Positions 33,028-41,664 of a stretch of 43,620 nucleotides of DNA are shown here, in pieces. Source of the stretch: JBDRHL01 sp043816955 (lineage in GTDB: Bacteria; Planctomycetota; Phycisphaerae; Sedimentisphaerales; CAYZTY01); assembly GCA_043816955.1 (NCBI GenBank), contig JBDRHL010000125.1, positions 1-43,620 of the forward strand, written 5' to 3'. The notes beneath the pieces are model-generated. The model ran no database searches and was not told the DNA's origin. It was given only the letters and a program-made list of their open reading frames with translations. The position numbers and the translations under genes were made by a program. Each line of letters opens with the position of its first letter. The first letter of the stretch is position 1.

Positions 33028-33585
33028 TTATTGCTGAGCAAACCTTCTGTGGGGATGTTTTTTTCTGTGCCACCTTATAAGCCATGCGGTTAGAAAATAC
33101 CCGCAGAGTGCCAGTAACGTTCCCAGAATAAATCCTCCCACTGTCAGCTCTAATCCGACTTGCATGAAGATTTTTGTCAGACGGTTCCAGAACTGTGATG
33201 AGAATATGCCGACAGGAAAGGCATCGAGAGTGCTGAAAAGTTTGTAAGTTTGCTGAAATGTCAATAGGCTGGTGTCTGTGAAAATCGATCTTGCGGATTG
33301 TCCGATGATATAGGTAGTGTAAGAGATTGGGAATATAGTAAGCGGATTATTCAGCCAGATAGCGAGCAAGGCGGTGAATCTGTTTGCCCGAAACAGATAT
33401 GCCAACGGCAGGACTATGAGAATATGGGTTCCATAGAAAGGCAGGTACGCGACGAAAAAACCGAGGGCGACGCCCATCGCAAGGCGGTGAGGTGTGTCGT
33501 TTATGTGAAGTATGCGAAACTTGATGAATCGAATCAGAGGCCGCGAAGTTCTTTTTGGTCTGAAGTTTTTTTTCATTCGGGGCAT
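33028..33585 (-). CDS. DUF2062 membrane protein
   Basis: About 185 residues of the DUF2062 family. Signature HRLAMGVALGFFVAYLPFYG near residues 30-49 and NNPLTIFPISYTTYIIG near 79-95 in a membrane protein with 3-4 hydrophobic segments. Family function is unknown, though members often sit near glycosyltransferases and envelope genes, as here. The ATG at 33585 overlaps the preceding gene's TAA as TAATG, suggesting coupling; an upstream in-frame ATG at 33603 is an alternative. The C-terminus is rich in His, Lys and Arg. Confidence 0.85.
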   Translation of the reverse strand: MPRMKKNFRPKRTSRPLIRFIKFRILHINDTPHRLAMGVALGFFVAYLPFYGTHILIVLPLAYLFRANRFTALLAIWLNNPLTIFPISYTTYIIGQSARSIFTDTSLLTFQQTYKLFSTLDAFPVGIFSSQFWNRLTKIFMQVGLELTVGGFILGTLLALCGYFLTAWLIRWHRKKHPHRRFAQQ

Positions 33586-34655
33586 TACCTGAGTAAATCG
33601 CATTTATGTGTTTGTCCGGATTGTGAGGTTAGCTGATTGTATGCGGCCTGATATACCTGCTGAATAGTGATATCTTCAATTTTGTACTCCGGGCTGAATA
33701 GTTTTTGTCCCCTGTCGTTGGGATCAAGGGCAGCGGTACAATTGTTTCTCCCATATGGCCCTACTCTGGCAGGGTTAGTCGGGCCGAATATCTGGACCAG
33801 AGAGATGCCAAGTGCGGCTGCAATATGACCTGGTCCGGTATCATTGCTGATTACGATTGCGGCATTTTTCAGCAGAGCCACCAGTTGCTTCAATGTGGTT
33901 TGGCCGGCCAGGTTGAGGATTTCTGTTTTGGCAATATTGCTAAGTTGGGCAACCGTTTGTTTTTCGTTCCCAGTTCCAACGGCAACGAACCGCAAGGCGA
34001 ATTTAGAAGCCAGCATGTCGGCAACGGCGGCATAATTTGCTATCGGCCAGTTTTTTTCAGGAAGGGTTGAGCCCGGAACGAGGACGGCATATGGGCAGTT
34101 ATCCATGCCATGCTTGTGCAGCAGAAGGTTTACCTGTTGCTTCGCATCGGCACTAATGGGGATGATAAAATCGACATCACCGCAAGCGGCACCTGCGGCA
34201 TTTATGATGCTTCTATAATAGTTGACGACGTGGACAGTATCGGGTGTCTGTGGAATTCTGTTGGAATAGAACAAAGGTGCAAATTCACGAGCGTTGCTCA
34301 TTCCGAACCGTTTTTTTGAGCCGGTTAACCATGCGAGTAAAGCGGTACGCAGAAGGCCTTGTAGGTCTATAACAAGATCGAACTTTTCGCGCCGAAGGCG
34401 TGCAATAAGTTCGACAAGGCTCCACAGAGCGATTGGATTATACCACGCCGTCCCAAGGAACTTTCTTTCAAAGAAGATGATCTGGTCAAGATGTGGGTGT
34501 TTTTCAATAAGAGGCGCAAAAGCAGGTCGCACGAGCCATGTTATTACAGCCTTTGGGAAGCTTTTTCTCAGGGCTGTCAGCGCGGGTAAGGTGTGGACTA
34601 TATCACCAAGGGAACTGGGTTTTATAATGAGGATTTTTCTGAAGTCTTTGTTCAT
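33585..34655 (-). CDS. Glycosyltransferase family 9, heptosyltransferase-like
   Basis: ADP-heptose:LPS heptosyltransferase family (WaaC/WaaF-like), transferring a heptose to LPS-type glycolipid at the cytoplasmic face. The N-terminus has IIKPSSLGDIVHTLPALTAL and the C-terminal domain has NDTGPGHIAAALGISLVQIFGPTNP, both diagnostic. 356 residues is normal. It lies between the WaaP-like kinase (6-base gap upstream) and DUF2062 (overlap downstream), a plausible LPS-core operon. No strong Shine-Dalgarno is visible, so translation is probably coupled. The exact sugar is not decided. Confidence 0.9.
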   Translation of the reverse strand: MNKDFRKILIIKPSSLGDIVHTLPALTALRKSFPKAVITWLVRPAFAPLIEKHPHLDQIIFFERKFLGTAWYNPIALWSLVELIARLRREKFDLVIDLQGLLRTALLAWLTGSKKRFGMSNAREFAPLFYSNRIPQTPDTVHVVNYYRSIINAAGAACGDVDFIIPISADAKQQVNLLLHKHGMDNCPYAVLVPGSTLPEKNWPIANYAAVADMLASKFALRFVAVGTGNEKQTVAQLSNIAKTEILNLAGQTTLKQLVALLKNAAIVISNDTGPGHIAAALGISLVQIFGPTNPARVGPYGRNNCTAALDPNDRGQKLFSPEYKIEDITIQQVYQAAYNQLTSQSGQTHKCDLLR

Positions 34656-34661
34656 GGTAGT

Positions 34662-35528
34662 TTAATAACGGTTTTGCGAGGCAAGTTTTTTCCATTTTTT
34701 CAAGGCAAGTTTTGCTATTTTCCGGAAGATCCGGCTGCGCCGCGATTTTTTTATGCCGGTCAGATCACAGTAAATCAAAAACATTCGCAGAAAATCGGTA
34801 CTGTTGATGCCCGGGACTGCGATTACTGAAGCGGCCAGTCGTGCCAGAGAGCGAATTCTGGATGCAGTTCGACGTATGAAATACCTTTTTATTCCGTCCA
34901 TGTCAACCAGCATGATCCGATATTGGTGGTTTTGCGGTTTAAGTAGTATGAAGTTTGTCGCTTTTGCGTCCCTGTGCCAGAAGTGTGCCTTGTCGAGGGA
35001 TGCCATTATGGCCGCTAGTTGTGAAGCTGCCTGTCTTTTGAAAGGGGGTAGTTGCGGGCCAAGATTGCGAAGGTGCTGTCTTATAAAATCATGGATATTG
35101 CCGCAGTTGTCGTAATATTCTGTGATATAAAATTCTGTGGTGCGAAGGAAGCCTCTTCGCTGTAAGGCGGCGAGAGGAAATGCAACGGGGATGTTGTGTT
35201 CGAGGAGGCTGACGGCGACGGCGAAGTTTCTAAAGGCTTTTACCGACCTGAGTGATCGGAAGAAGCCCCGAAGAGAATTTTCGGTGGAGTGGCACTTCAC
35301 GACAACTTTTTTTTGTGTATCGGCAATATCGAGGGTTTTGACGATCACCCTATCGGGTCTGAATGTCATGTCGCAAGAAGCCAGAAGCTGCATGGGATCG
35401 GCAAGGCAACGAGCCCAGTCCTCGGGTGAGAAACTGTTTTCAGCGGCATCTGTCTGTGCCGTCAAAGTCGTGAAGCCCTTCGACAGATTAAATCTGCAGC
35501 TTTTTATGGTTGTTCTTTTAGCAGTCAT
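34662..35528 (-). CDS. LPS kinase of the WaaP/Kdo kinase family
   Basis: Protein-kinase-like enzyme that phosphorylates sugars of LPS-type glycolipids. A fold reminiscent of Kdo kinase/WaaP is visible: VVVKCHS near 73-79 (nucleotide-binding Lys), YITEYYDNCGNIHDF near 133-147 at the hinge, HRDAKATNFIL near 184-194 as the catalytic loop and VDMDGIKR near 206-213 as the DFG-like metal site. 288 residues is slightly longer than E. coli WaaP. The C-terminus is very basic, consistent with membrane association. First gene of the minus-strand cluster; no clear Shine-Dalgarno before the ATG. Confidence 0.85.
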   Translation of the reverse strand: MTAKRTTIKSCRFNLSKGFTTLTAQTDAAENSFSPEDWARCLADPMQLLASCDMTFRPDRVIVKTLDIADTQKKVVVKCHSTENSLRGFFRSLRSVKAFRNFAVAVSLLEHNIPVAFPLAALQRRGFLRTTEFYITEYYDNCGNIHDFIRQHLRNLGPQLPPFKRQAASQLAAIMASLDKAHFWHRDAKATNFILLKPQNHQYRIMLVDMDGIKRYFIRRTASRIRSLARLAASVIAVPGINSTDFLRMFLIYCDLTGIKKSRRSRIFRKIAKLALKKWKKLASQNRY

Positions 35529-35613
35529 TGCAGAGGCATTCTAAGTAAAAAGCGTAGTTGGAGCAATTGTTTTTGCCTTTTCTTTGGTGCAGCAATCTGT
35601 TAAATTTGCCGGG

Positions 35614-36060
35614 ATGTGTGCGAAGGGCAGATATGTGTATGAATGGCCTCGTCCGATGTTTACGGTGGATGTGGCGGTTTTTTGTGTCAATGGCGGCAAG
35701 AGGCAGATACTGCTGATCAAACGGAGCAAGGATCCTTTTGCAGGCAAGTGGGCGCTTCCGGGAGGTTTTGTGAATATGGATGAAGATCTTCCAGATGCAG
35801 CGGCGAGGGAGCTTTGTGAAGAAACCGGTATTAGGGGGCTGGCACTTAAGCAGATGCACACGTTTGGCATGCCGGGTAGAGACCCGCGTGGCAGGACGAT
35901 CAGCACGGTTTTTATGGGCGTAATACAGGGGCAGCAGCCTCAGGTAAGAGGGGGTGATGATGCGGCTGAAGCGCGGTGGTTTGATATAGACGATCTGCCA
36001 GGTCTGGCATTTGATCACGACGAGGTGACGGCAATGGCGATTATGCGATTGTCGCAGTGA
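35614..36060 (+). CDS. Nudix hydrolase
   Basis: Hydrolase of nucleoside-diphosphate-linked substrates, most likely ADP-ribose-like. The Nudix box is complete: GGFVNMDE, then AAARELCEETGI. FTVDVAVFCV before it and AEARWFDIDDLPGLAFDH after it are typical of the ADP-ribose/NrtR-type group, but there is no DNA-binding domain. From the ATG at 35614 it is about 148 residues; a GTG at 35584 would add ten. Divergent from the kinase gene. Substrate not decided. Confidence 0.87.
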   Translation: MCAKGRYVYEWPRPMFTVDVAVFCVNGGKRQILLIKRSKDPFAGKWALPGGFVNMDEDLPDAAARELCEETGIRGLALKQMHTFGMPGRDPRGRTISTVFMGVIQGQQPQVRGGDDAAEARWFDIDDLPGLAFDHDEVTAMAIMRLSQ

Positions 36061-36152
36061 TGAAAAGATTTTCGGTGTGTGGTGTTCAGGGGGACTTTTA
36101 GAACTTCTAATGTGATTGTGTGACTTTTTATAACAGGGTGTTTTCGATATTT

Positions 36153-38093
36153 TTACTTTGGGATTGGACAGATTTTTTTCTTTAGTTCGTTGTTGAACAT
36201 TCTCAGTTGGACGTCAACGGCGCTGAGAGCCCAGTCAATGTAATGGAGTTTGTGTGCGGGCTGGTGATGTACTTCAGTTATAAGCCCCTGCTGGATAGTA
36301 TTAAGAAATCTGGAGATCGTTCTGGGGCTCAGTGGAGTGGGTTCTGCGGCCCATTGTTTCAGGGCTCTGTAATCACTCCTTAATTTAGCGCTTCTGGCAA
36401 GCTGCTCGCAGGTTAAGTAATCAGCGGGGTTATAAGCGATCTGGAGGCCTTTGAGAGCCAGTATGAGAGATTCGTAGCCGGCTCTGGCGTCGAGGCGAAT
36501 AAACTTGTACTGCTGGACGTATTTGACGGCGTGAGCAGGGGTTCTATCTCCTATTTCGTCTTCGCCGAGATACCATTGTCTCTTGCTGGTTCTGGTGAAG
36601 ACAAGCTCTTCGCCATATCGAAACTGTGTTATTTCGTTCTGAAGTATTCTTGGAACCCAGAATATGCCGGGTTGTTTCTGCTGTAGGCCTCCTCCGAGTA
36701 TAAGCAGGCACTTTACAAAGCCAAGGGGTAATACCTGCTGTGTGTGTATCTGGTTTTTGTGAAGTTGGAGTGAAAGGTGTAAGCTGTGTGGTGCGACGTT
36801 GTAGAATTTTGTAATTTGTTGTATTAAAGAGCTGAGCAGCCACGGACAAGCTGTAGCAGGTCTTGATATCTGCCCCTGGGAGTTGAGCCTGCCTGGCGCG
36901 AGTTCAAGGAAACCTGTGCGTCTCGGCACGTCATCCGAGCCGGAGTGGTCGTCGACATAAGCACCCAGTTTCCACATGAGTATGTCGAGATGGTAATCTG
37001 TGAAATATCTGAATCCGGCGTAGAAGCTGTCAGAGGGTGGTTGGGGTGCATCTCTTGTAGGTACGGCATGCCGGCCGAGATTACTGAGCTCGATTTCGGC
37101 TCCGAGTGGTATGATTCCGGGGTGGAAATTTCTTTTAATCTGATTCAGATGCTCGGAAGCGAGTCTGTAGTCGAAGATACTGTCAGCCAGCTTTACGGCG
37201 TATTTAATATAGTCGATAAGATCGTGTTTTTCACATGTTATGGTATTGAGCCATTGCTGTATAGTCTGGTCGATGTGATTTCCGGCGGTATTTATCATAT
37301 TCAGGGCGATGAGCAGGCTTACGGAGCGTTTGTAATACCTTTCCGAGGTTCGAATATGTTCGAGTTCGAATCGGTAATCGGCTTGAATTTTTTCATCAAA
37401 CTGATTCAGGAGTACCTGTCTGATGAGCAAAGTCAGGTAGTTTCGTATGAAAGGTTTTGCCTGCGGATCATTGTAAAGATGTGAAATGGTGGGCCTTGGT
37501 CTGTCAAGCTCATGCTGCAGGAAATAGTCACTGACTGCATCGGTTCGAAAGTGACTGATGACAAGGTCTCTTTCGGTGGTAGCGAGCAGTTCACGATGTG
37601 CGCGTCTTTCGAGATCAGCGTCCTGGGTGGTTTCGCCCGGTCGTGTGTGGTTTTCAATGAACCGCTCAATTCGTTTTCTGAGCCAGAGTTCTTTTATCAG
37701 ATTGACGTGGAATCTGTCACCGAAACTTTCCCGCATTGTTTCGTGGCTGACGAGATATGCGTACGCCTCGACAAAACCCCTGGCAGTATTCAGGCGGACG
37801 GTTTCTCTCTCGTAACGTTTTCCTTCGTACCTGTCGATTTCCACCATAGCAGAATCGGGCACTTCGTATATGACCAATCCCTCTATCCTTGAATGGGGGT
37901 CTGAAACGGCATAATAATAGACGTTATCGGGGCTGACACGTCTGTAGCCGTCCAGAAAGGCAGGTTCTGCTAAAAGTGTCTGTTCGGAAGTTTTTGAAGA
38001 GGCGATGGTAAAACCAAAACCGCAGACGGATCTGAAGATAGCCGGGTCGCGTAGTGAACCGTATACAAACAAATTGTTAGCCGGCTTGGTCAT
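36153..38093 (-). CDS. Gamma-glutamylcyclotransferase-like domain fused to a probable amidoligase
   Basis: A 646-residue fusion. Residues 7-115 are a gamma-glutamylcyclotransferase/AIG2-like domain: FVYGSLRD near 9-16 and IDRYEGKRYER near 86-96 with the catalytic-type Glu near 90. After a mainly helical part (120-325) comes LGAEIEL near 330-336, then DDHSGSDD and FLELAPGRL near 381-402, which resembles the E-x-E and E-x-x-P pattern of glutamine-synthetase-fold COOH-NH2 ligases. That second assignment is inference. A fusion would join a ligase making gamma-glutamyl-type bonds with an enzyme breaking them. Starts at 38093 ATG. Confidence 0.72.
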   Translation of the reverse strand: MTKPANNLFVYGSLRDPAIFRSVCGFGFTIASSKTSEQTLLAEPAFLDGYRRVSPDNVYYYAVSDPHSRIEGLVIYEVPDSAMVEIDRYEGKRYERETVRLNTARGFVEAYAYLVSHETMRESFGDRFHVNLIKELWLRKRIERFIENHTRPGETTQDADLERRAHRELLATTERDLVISHFRTDAVSDYFLQHELDRPRPTISHLYNDPQAKPFIRNYLTLLIRQVLLNQFDEKIQADYRFELEHIRTSERYYKRSVSLLIALNMINTAGNHIDQTIQQWLNTITCEKHDLIDYIKYAVKLADSIFDYRLASEHLNQIKRNFHPGIIPLGAEIELSNLGRHAVPTRDAPQPPSDSFYAGFRYFTDYHLDILMWKLGAYVDDHSGSDDVPRRTGFLELAPGRLNSQGQISRPATACPWLLSSLIQQITKFYNVAPHSLHLSLQLHKNQIHTQQVLPLGFVKCLLILGGGLQQKQPGIFWVPRILQNEITQFRYGEELVFTRTSKRQWYLGEDEIGDRTPAHAVKYVQQYKFIRLDARAGYESLILALKGLQIAYNPADYLTCEQLARSAKLRSDYRALKQWAAEPTPLSPRTISRFLNTIQQGLITEVHHQPAHKLHYIDWALSAVDVQLRMFNNELKKKICPIPK

Positions 38094-38235
38094 ATGTTCA
38101 ATAATAACAGGTTATGGGAATTTGAGCAAGATTATGCTGTGACCAGCTTAGGACAAGCAGACAAATCGTGGAATACACCCAAAAAACCTGCGATTTTTAC
38201 AATGCCTATTATATGTTGTATGTGTTCTAAGTTTG
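38094..38235. other. Spacer between gatB and the cyclotransferase fusion gene
   Basis: 142 bases on a run of minus-strand genes. It contains a minus-strand TATAAT near 38210 and a T-rich run, but no GC hairpin with T tail ending the gat operon. Nothing else is evident. Confidence 0.3.
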
Positions 38236-39675
38236 TCAGTTCAGCATATCTTTGAGTATCTGCACAACTATCTGTGGATTGGCTTTGCCTCTGCTGGCTT
38301 TCATGGTCTGGCCTACCAGAAATTGAATTGCATTTTTGTTGCCGTCCTTATATTCGCTGACTGCCTTTGGGTTATCGGCGAGGACTTCACGTACAATTCC
38401 TTCGATTGCTTCGGTGTCGGTGACCTGCTGTAATCCTCTTTTTTCCACGATTGCCTTGGGAGATTTGCCCGTCTCAAACATCTCCGCGAAAATTTCTTTT
38501 GCGATTTTGCCGCTGATGGTTTTGTTTTCGATAAGCCCTACCAGTTCGCCAAGTGCTTCGGCTTTGACGGGACTTTCCTCGATGCCGATACCGGCTTTTG
38601 CGAGTGCACCCAGTAATTCGGTTTGTACCCAGTTAGCAACAATCTTCGGCCTTTTGCGTCCCTTTACAGCCGCCTCGAAGTAGTCGGCGGTGGGCTTGTC
38701 CAAGGTAAGTACATAGGCGTCGTAAGCGGTCAGGCTATAGTCGGTTGCGAAGCGCTCCCGACGGGCAAGGGGGGTTTCAACCAATTCCTGACGGATCTTC
38801 GCAAGCCAGTCTTCAGAAACAACTACAGGCATCAAATCCGGATCCGGGAAGTAGCGGTAATCATGAGCATGTTCCTTTGATCGCATGACTGTGGTTAAAG
38901 CGCTCTGATCATTCCAGCGTCGTGTCTCCTGGCGTAAACTTTCGCCCTGCTCAAGTACATCGATTTGCCTGCTGATCTCGTATTCGAGAGCACGGTGTAC
39001 GGCTCGAAAACTGTTTAAGTTCTTGATCTCGATTTTTGTGCCCAGCTTTACCTGTCCTATGGGATTGACGGAGATATTGACATCGCAGCGCATTTGCCCC
39101 TTTTCCATATCGCAGTCGCTCACATTCGCATACTGCATAATCTGTTTCAGCGCGGTCAGATAAGCGTACGCTTCGTCGGGAGAGTGCATGTCCGGTTCAC
39201 TGACGATCTCCATCAGGGGCACTCCTGCACGGTTAAAATCCACACTTGAGAATCTGCCCAGATGGTTAGACTTGGCCACATCCTCCTCCAGATGAATTCT
39301 GGTCAGTCCGATGGTTTTATCTTCAAGGGTGGCGCCGCTTAATCCCTTCCCGAAGATCGACACAGTGCCGCCGGAACATAAAGGCAGGTCATATTGTGAT
39401 ATCTGATAGTTCTTCGGCATGTCCGGATAGTAGTAGTTCTTGCGGTCCCATTTGCTGTACCGGGCAATGTTGCAGCCGCACATCAGCCCGGCAATGATGG
39501 TTTTGCGGACAGCCTCGCGATTCATTACGGGCAGAGTGCCGGGATAGCCTAAGCAGACCGGACAGGTATTTGTGTTTGTTTTCGCCCCGTATTCGTTGGG
39601 ACATGCGCAAAAAAGTTTTGTACGGGTCCTGAGCTGTACGTGAACCTCCAAGCCTATTACTGCCCGGTATTTCAT
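38236..39675 (-). CDS. gatB: Asp/Glu-tRNA(Asn/Gln) amidotransferase subunit B
   Basis: Subunit that binds misacylated Glu-tRNA(Gln) or Asp-tRNA(Asn) and carries the kinase/amidation site of GatCAB. Start MKYRAVIGLEVHVQLRTRTK; CPNEYGAKTNTNTCPVCLGYPG holds the zinc-site cysteines; DFNRAGVPLMEIVSEPD and DYRYFPDPDLMPV are diagnostic. The C-terminal YqeY-like tail domain ends near residue 479. GGAGG precedes the ATG, which directly follows the gatA stop (TGAATG). Last gene of the gat operon. Confidence 0.97.
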   Translation of the reverse strand: MKYRAVIGLEVHVQLRTRTKLFCACPNEYGAKTNTNTCPVCLGYPGTLPVMNREAVRKTIIAGLMCGCNIARYSKWDRKNYYYPDMPKNYQISQYDLPLCSGGTVSIFGKGLSGATLEDKTIGLTRIHLEEDVAKSNHLGRFSSVDFNRAGVPLMEIVSEPDMHSPDEAYAYLTALKQIMQYANVSDCDMEKGQMRCDVNISVNPIGQVKLGTKIEIKNLNSFRAVHRALEYEISRQIDVLEQGESLRQETRRWNDQSALTTVMRSKEHAHDYRYFPDPDLMPVVVSEDWLAKIRQELVETPLARRERFATDYSLTAYDAYVLTLDKPTADYFEAAVKGRKRPKIVANWVQTELLGALAKAGIGIEESPVKAEALGELVGLIENKTISGKIAKEIFAEMFETGKSPKAIVEKRGLQQVTDTEAIEGIVREVLADNPKAVSEYKDGNKNAIQFLVGQTMKASRGKANPQIVVQILKDMLN

Positions 39676-41184
39676 TCATTCCTCCGTCATTTTCCTGTTT
39701 CCGGCATCATTGCTCAAGGCCAAATCGGGTAATTTGCCTGCCACGCTGGAAGCATGCTGCTCATAAAGGTAAGCTGCCTGCAGCACTGTGATCTCACCAA
39801 GTTGCGGCCCCAATATCTGTACACCTATGGGCAATTTATCTTCGGACAGCGCACAGGGCATACACAAGCCGGGAATTCCGGCCAGGTTGGCGCCGGTAGT
39901 ATAAATATCTGCCAGGTACATCTGCAGGGGATCTGTAATCTGGCCTTTTTTGAATGCCGGGAATGGAGAAGCGGGAGCCAAAAGCACATCACATTTTGTG
40001 AAAGCTTCAGTGTAATCGTTGCGGATCAGCGTTCGGACCTTCTGGGCACGATTATAGTAGGCATCATAATATCCGCTGCTAAGCACGTATGTGCCCAGTA
40101 TGATGCGGCGTTTAACTTCCGCTCCAAAACCGCAGGCTCGTGTCATATGATATGTGTCCAGCAGGTTTTCTGCCTTTTTGTCTCGAAAGCCGTATCGAAT
40201 ACCGTCAAAGCGAGCGAGGTTAGCGCTGGCTTCGGCAGTAGCGACGATATAATATGCAGCGATTGCATACCTGGTATGGGGTAGTTCTACCGGTACTATC
40301 TTTGCGCCGAGCCGGGCGAAACTGTCAGCTACACCTTCGATTGCGATTCGTACATCGTCACAAAGGCCTTGCACTTCAAAAAATTCTTTAGGCATGCCTA
40401 TACGAAGCTCGTCAGCCTTGATTTTTCCCAGTGTTGATTCGTAATGTTCGAACGGCTGGTTAAGGGAAGTGGAATCTCTGGGGTCATGTCCGCTTATAAT
40501 TTCGAGCAGTATGGCAGCATCACGGACATCCTTTGTGATAGGGCCGATCTGATCAAGGCTGGAAGCGTAAGCGACCAGGCCGTAACGTGAGACCCTTCCG
40601 TATGTGGGTTTCATCCCCACAACGCCGCAGAAAGACGCAGGCTGGCGAATAGAGCCTCCGGTGTCAGAGCCGAGTGCAGCAATTGCCTCGCCGGCAGCTA
40701 CGGCAGCGGCAGAACCGCCGGATGAGCCGCCCGGAACACGTTCGAGATCCCAGGGGTTTGCCGTGTTGAAGAAGGCGCTGTTTTCGGTGGAGGAGCCCAT
40801 CGCGAACTCATCCAGGTTTGTGCGTCCGCAGATAATAAAGCCTTTGCTCAGGAGGCGTTCCACAACCGTCGAGTGGTAAGGCGAAATAAAGCCTTCAAGG
40901 ATTTTAGAAGCACAGGTACATGGATAACCTTTGGCCGTGATATTGTCCTTGATTGCGACAGGTATGCCGTCAAAGCAGCTCAGTGCCCGGCCATTTTTTC
41001 GCCGTATGTCGGAGGCATCGGCAGCATCGAGTATCCGTTCGGGATCGACATATAAAAACGCCTTTACCTGAGAGTCGACGATGCTAATGCGGTCAAGAAC
41101 GCTCGAACAAAGTTCACGGACAGAGAACTTTTTATTTTCAAGGGCGTCGGCAGAAGCATGGATAGTCATAGGCAGGATATTCAT
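39676..41184 (-). CDS. gatA: Asp/Glu-tRNA(Asn/Gln) amidotransferase subunit A
   Basis: Glutaminase of GatCAB, an amidase-signature enzyme that supplies ammonia from glutamine. The catalytic Lys lies in VAIKDN and the catalytic Ser region reads GSSGGSAAAVAAGEAIAALG with SDTGGSIRQPASF. About 502 residues. The ATG at 41184 overlaps the gatC stop as TGATG and has GAGGAGG upstream; the preceding TTG at 41187 is an alternative. The order gatC-gatA-gatB is classical. Confidence 0.97.
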   Translation of the reverse strand: MNILPMTIHASADALENKKFSVRELCSSVLDRISIVDSQVKAFLYVDPERILDAADASDIRRKNGRALSCFDGIPVAIKDNITAKGYPCTCASKILEGFISPYHSTVVERLLSKGFIICGRTNLDEFAMGSSTENSAFFNTANPWDLERVPGGSSGGSAAAVAAGEAIAALGSDTGGSIRQPASFCGVVGMKPTYGRVSRYGLVAYASSLDQIGPITKDVRDAAILLEIISGHDPRDSTSLNQPFEHYESTLGKIKADELRIGMPKEFFEVQGLCDDVRIAIEGVADSFARLGAKIVPVELPHTRYAIAAYYIVATAEASANLARFDGIRYGFRDKKAENLLDTYHMTRACGFGAEVKRRIILGTYVLSSGYYDAYYNRAQKVRTLIRNDYTEAFTKCDVLLAPASPFPAFKKGQITDPLQMYLADIYTTGANLAGIPGLCMPCALSEDKLPIGVQILGPQLGEITVLQAAYLYEQHASSVAGKLPDLALSNDAGNRKMTEE

Positions 41185-41498
41185 CAAGCACCCTCCTCAT
41201 CGGTCTGGAGGATTGCGGGAACACTGATGCCGTCATCTTTTGTCACTGCCGGCGCGTTGGCAAGAACCCAATCGTGGTTCAGCAGAGGTTTCGGTTCATC
41301 GTTTCTCAGTACGTTGACAACGGGCATAGCGTGGGCGGTAGGTTCGATGTTCTCGACATTCACCTCGTTGAGAAGCCGGACATAGTGAACGATGTCGTTG
41401 ATTTCTCGCTGAAAACTCAGGGCTTCTTCCTTCGTCAACTTAATACGGGCCAGGCCTGCGACATATTTGACATCGATTTTGTTTACTGTCTGACTCAT
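41184..41498 (-). CDS. gatC: Asp/Glu-tRNA(Asn/Gln) amidotransferase subunit C
   Basis: Small stabilising subunit of GatCAB, 104 residues. VAGLARIKLTKEEA near 13-26 and LNEVNVENIEPTAHA near 43-57 are the family pattern, with a C-terminal LANAPAV and DGISVPAIL. GGAG lies 9 bases before the ATG. First gene of the operon. The complex implies that the organism lacks GlnRS and/or AsnRS. Confidence 0.95.
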   Translation of the reverse strand: MSQTVNKIDVKYVAGLARIKLTKEEALSFQREINDIVHYVRLLNEVNVENIEPTAHAMPVVNVLRNDEPKPLLNHDWVLANAPAVTKDDGISVPAILQTDEEGA

Positions 41499-41544
41499 TG
41501 ATTTAACTCCAATTTGCCCGCATTATGCCCCCAAAAGGTGGCAT

Positions 41545-41614
41545 CGGACAATTCTGTTTTTCATATAATACAATAAATTTATACAGAACAGTCAACAGAA
41601 AAAAATATTGTCCG
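41545..41614 (-). promoter_or_regulatory. Candidate gat promoter framed by an inverted repeat
   Basis: On the minus strand TTGACT (plus AGTCAA at 41590-41595) is followed after 19 bases by TATTAT (plus 41565-41570), or after 17 by TGTATT. The pair is enclosed by CGGACAAT at 41545-41552 and its complement ATTGTCCG at 41607-41614. Adjacent TCTGTT and AACAGA extend the symmetry imperfectly. Confidence 0.4.
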
Positions 41615-41664
41615 GAGCAGGTGGGGGAAAGCGTGACGGTTTGAGATTAAGACCAAACAACAGG

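Noticed and set aside
32843..33093. Small + strand frames in the spacer before the GuaA-like gene
   Set aside because: No ribosome sites or domain features; the spacer looks like promoter DNA.
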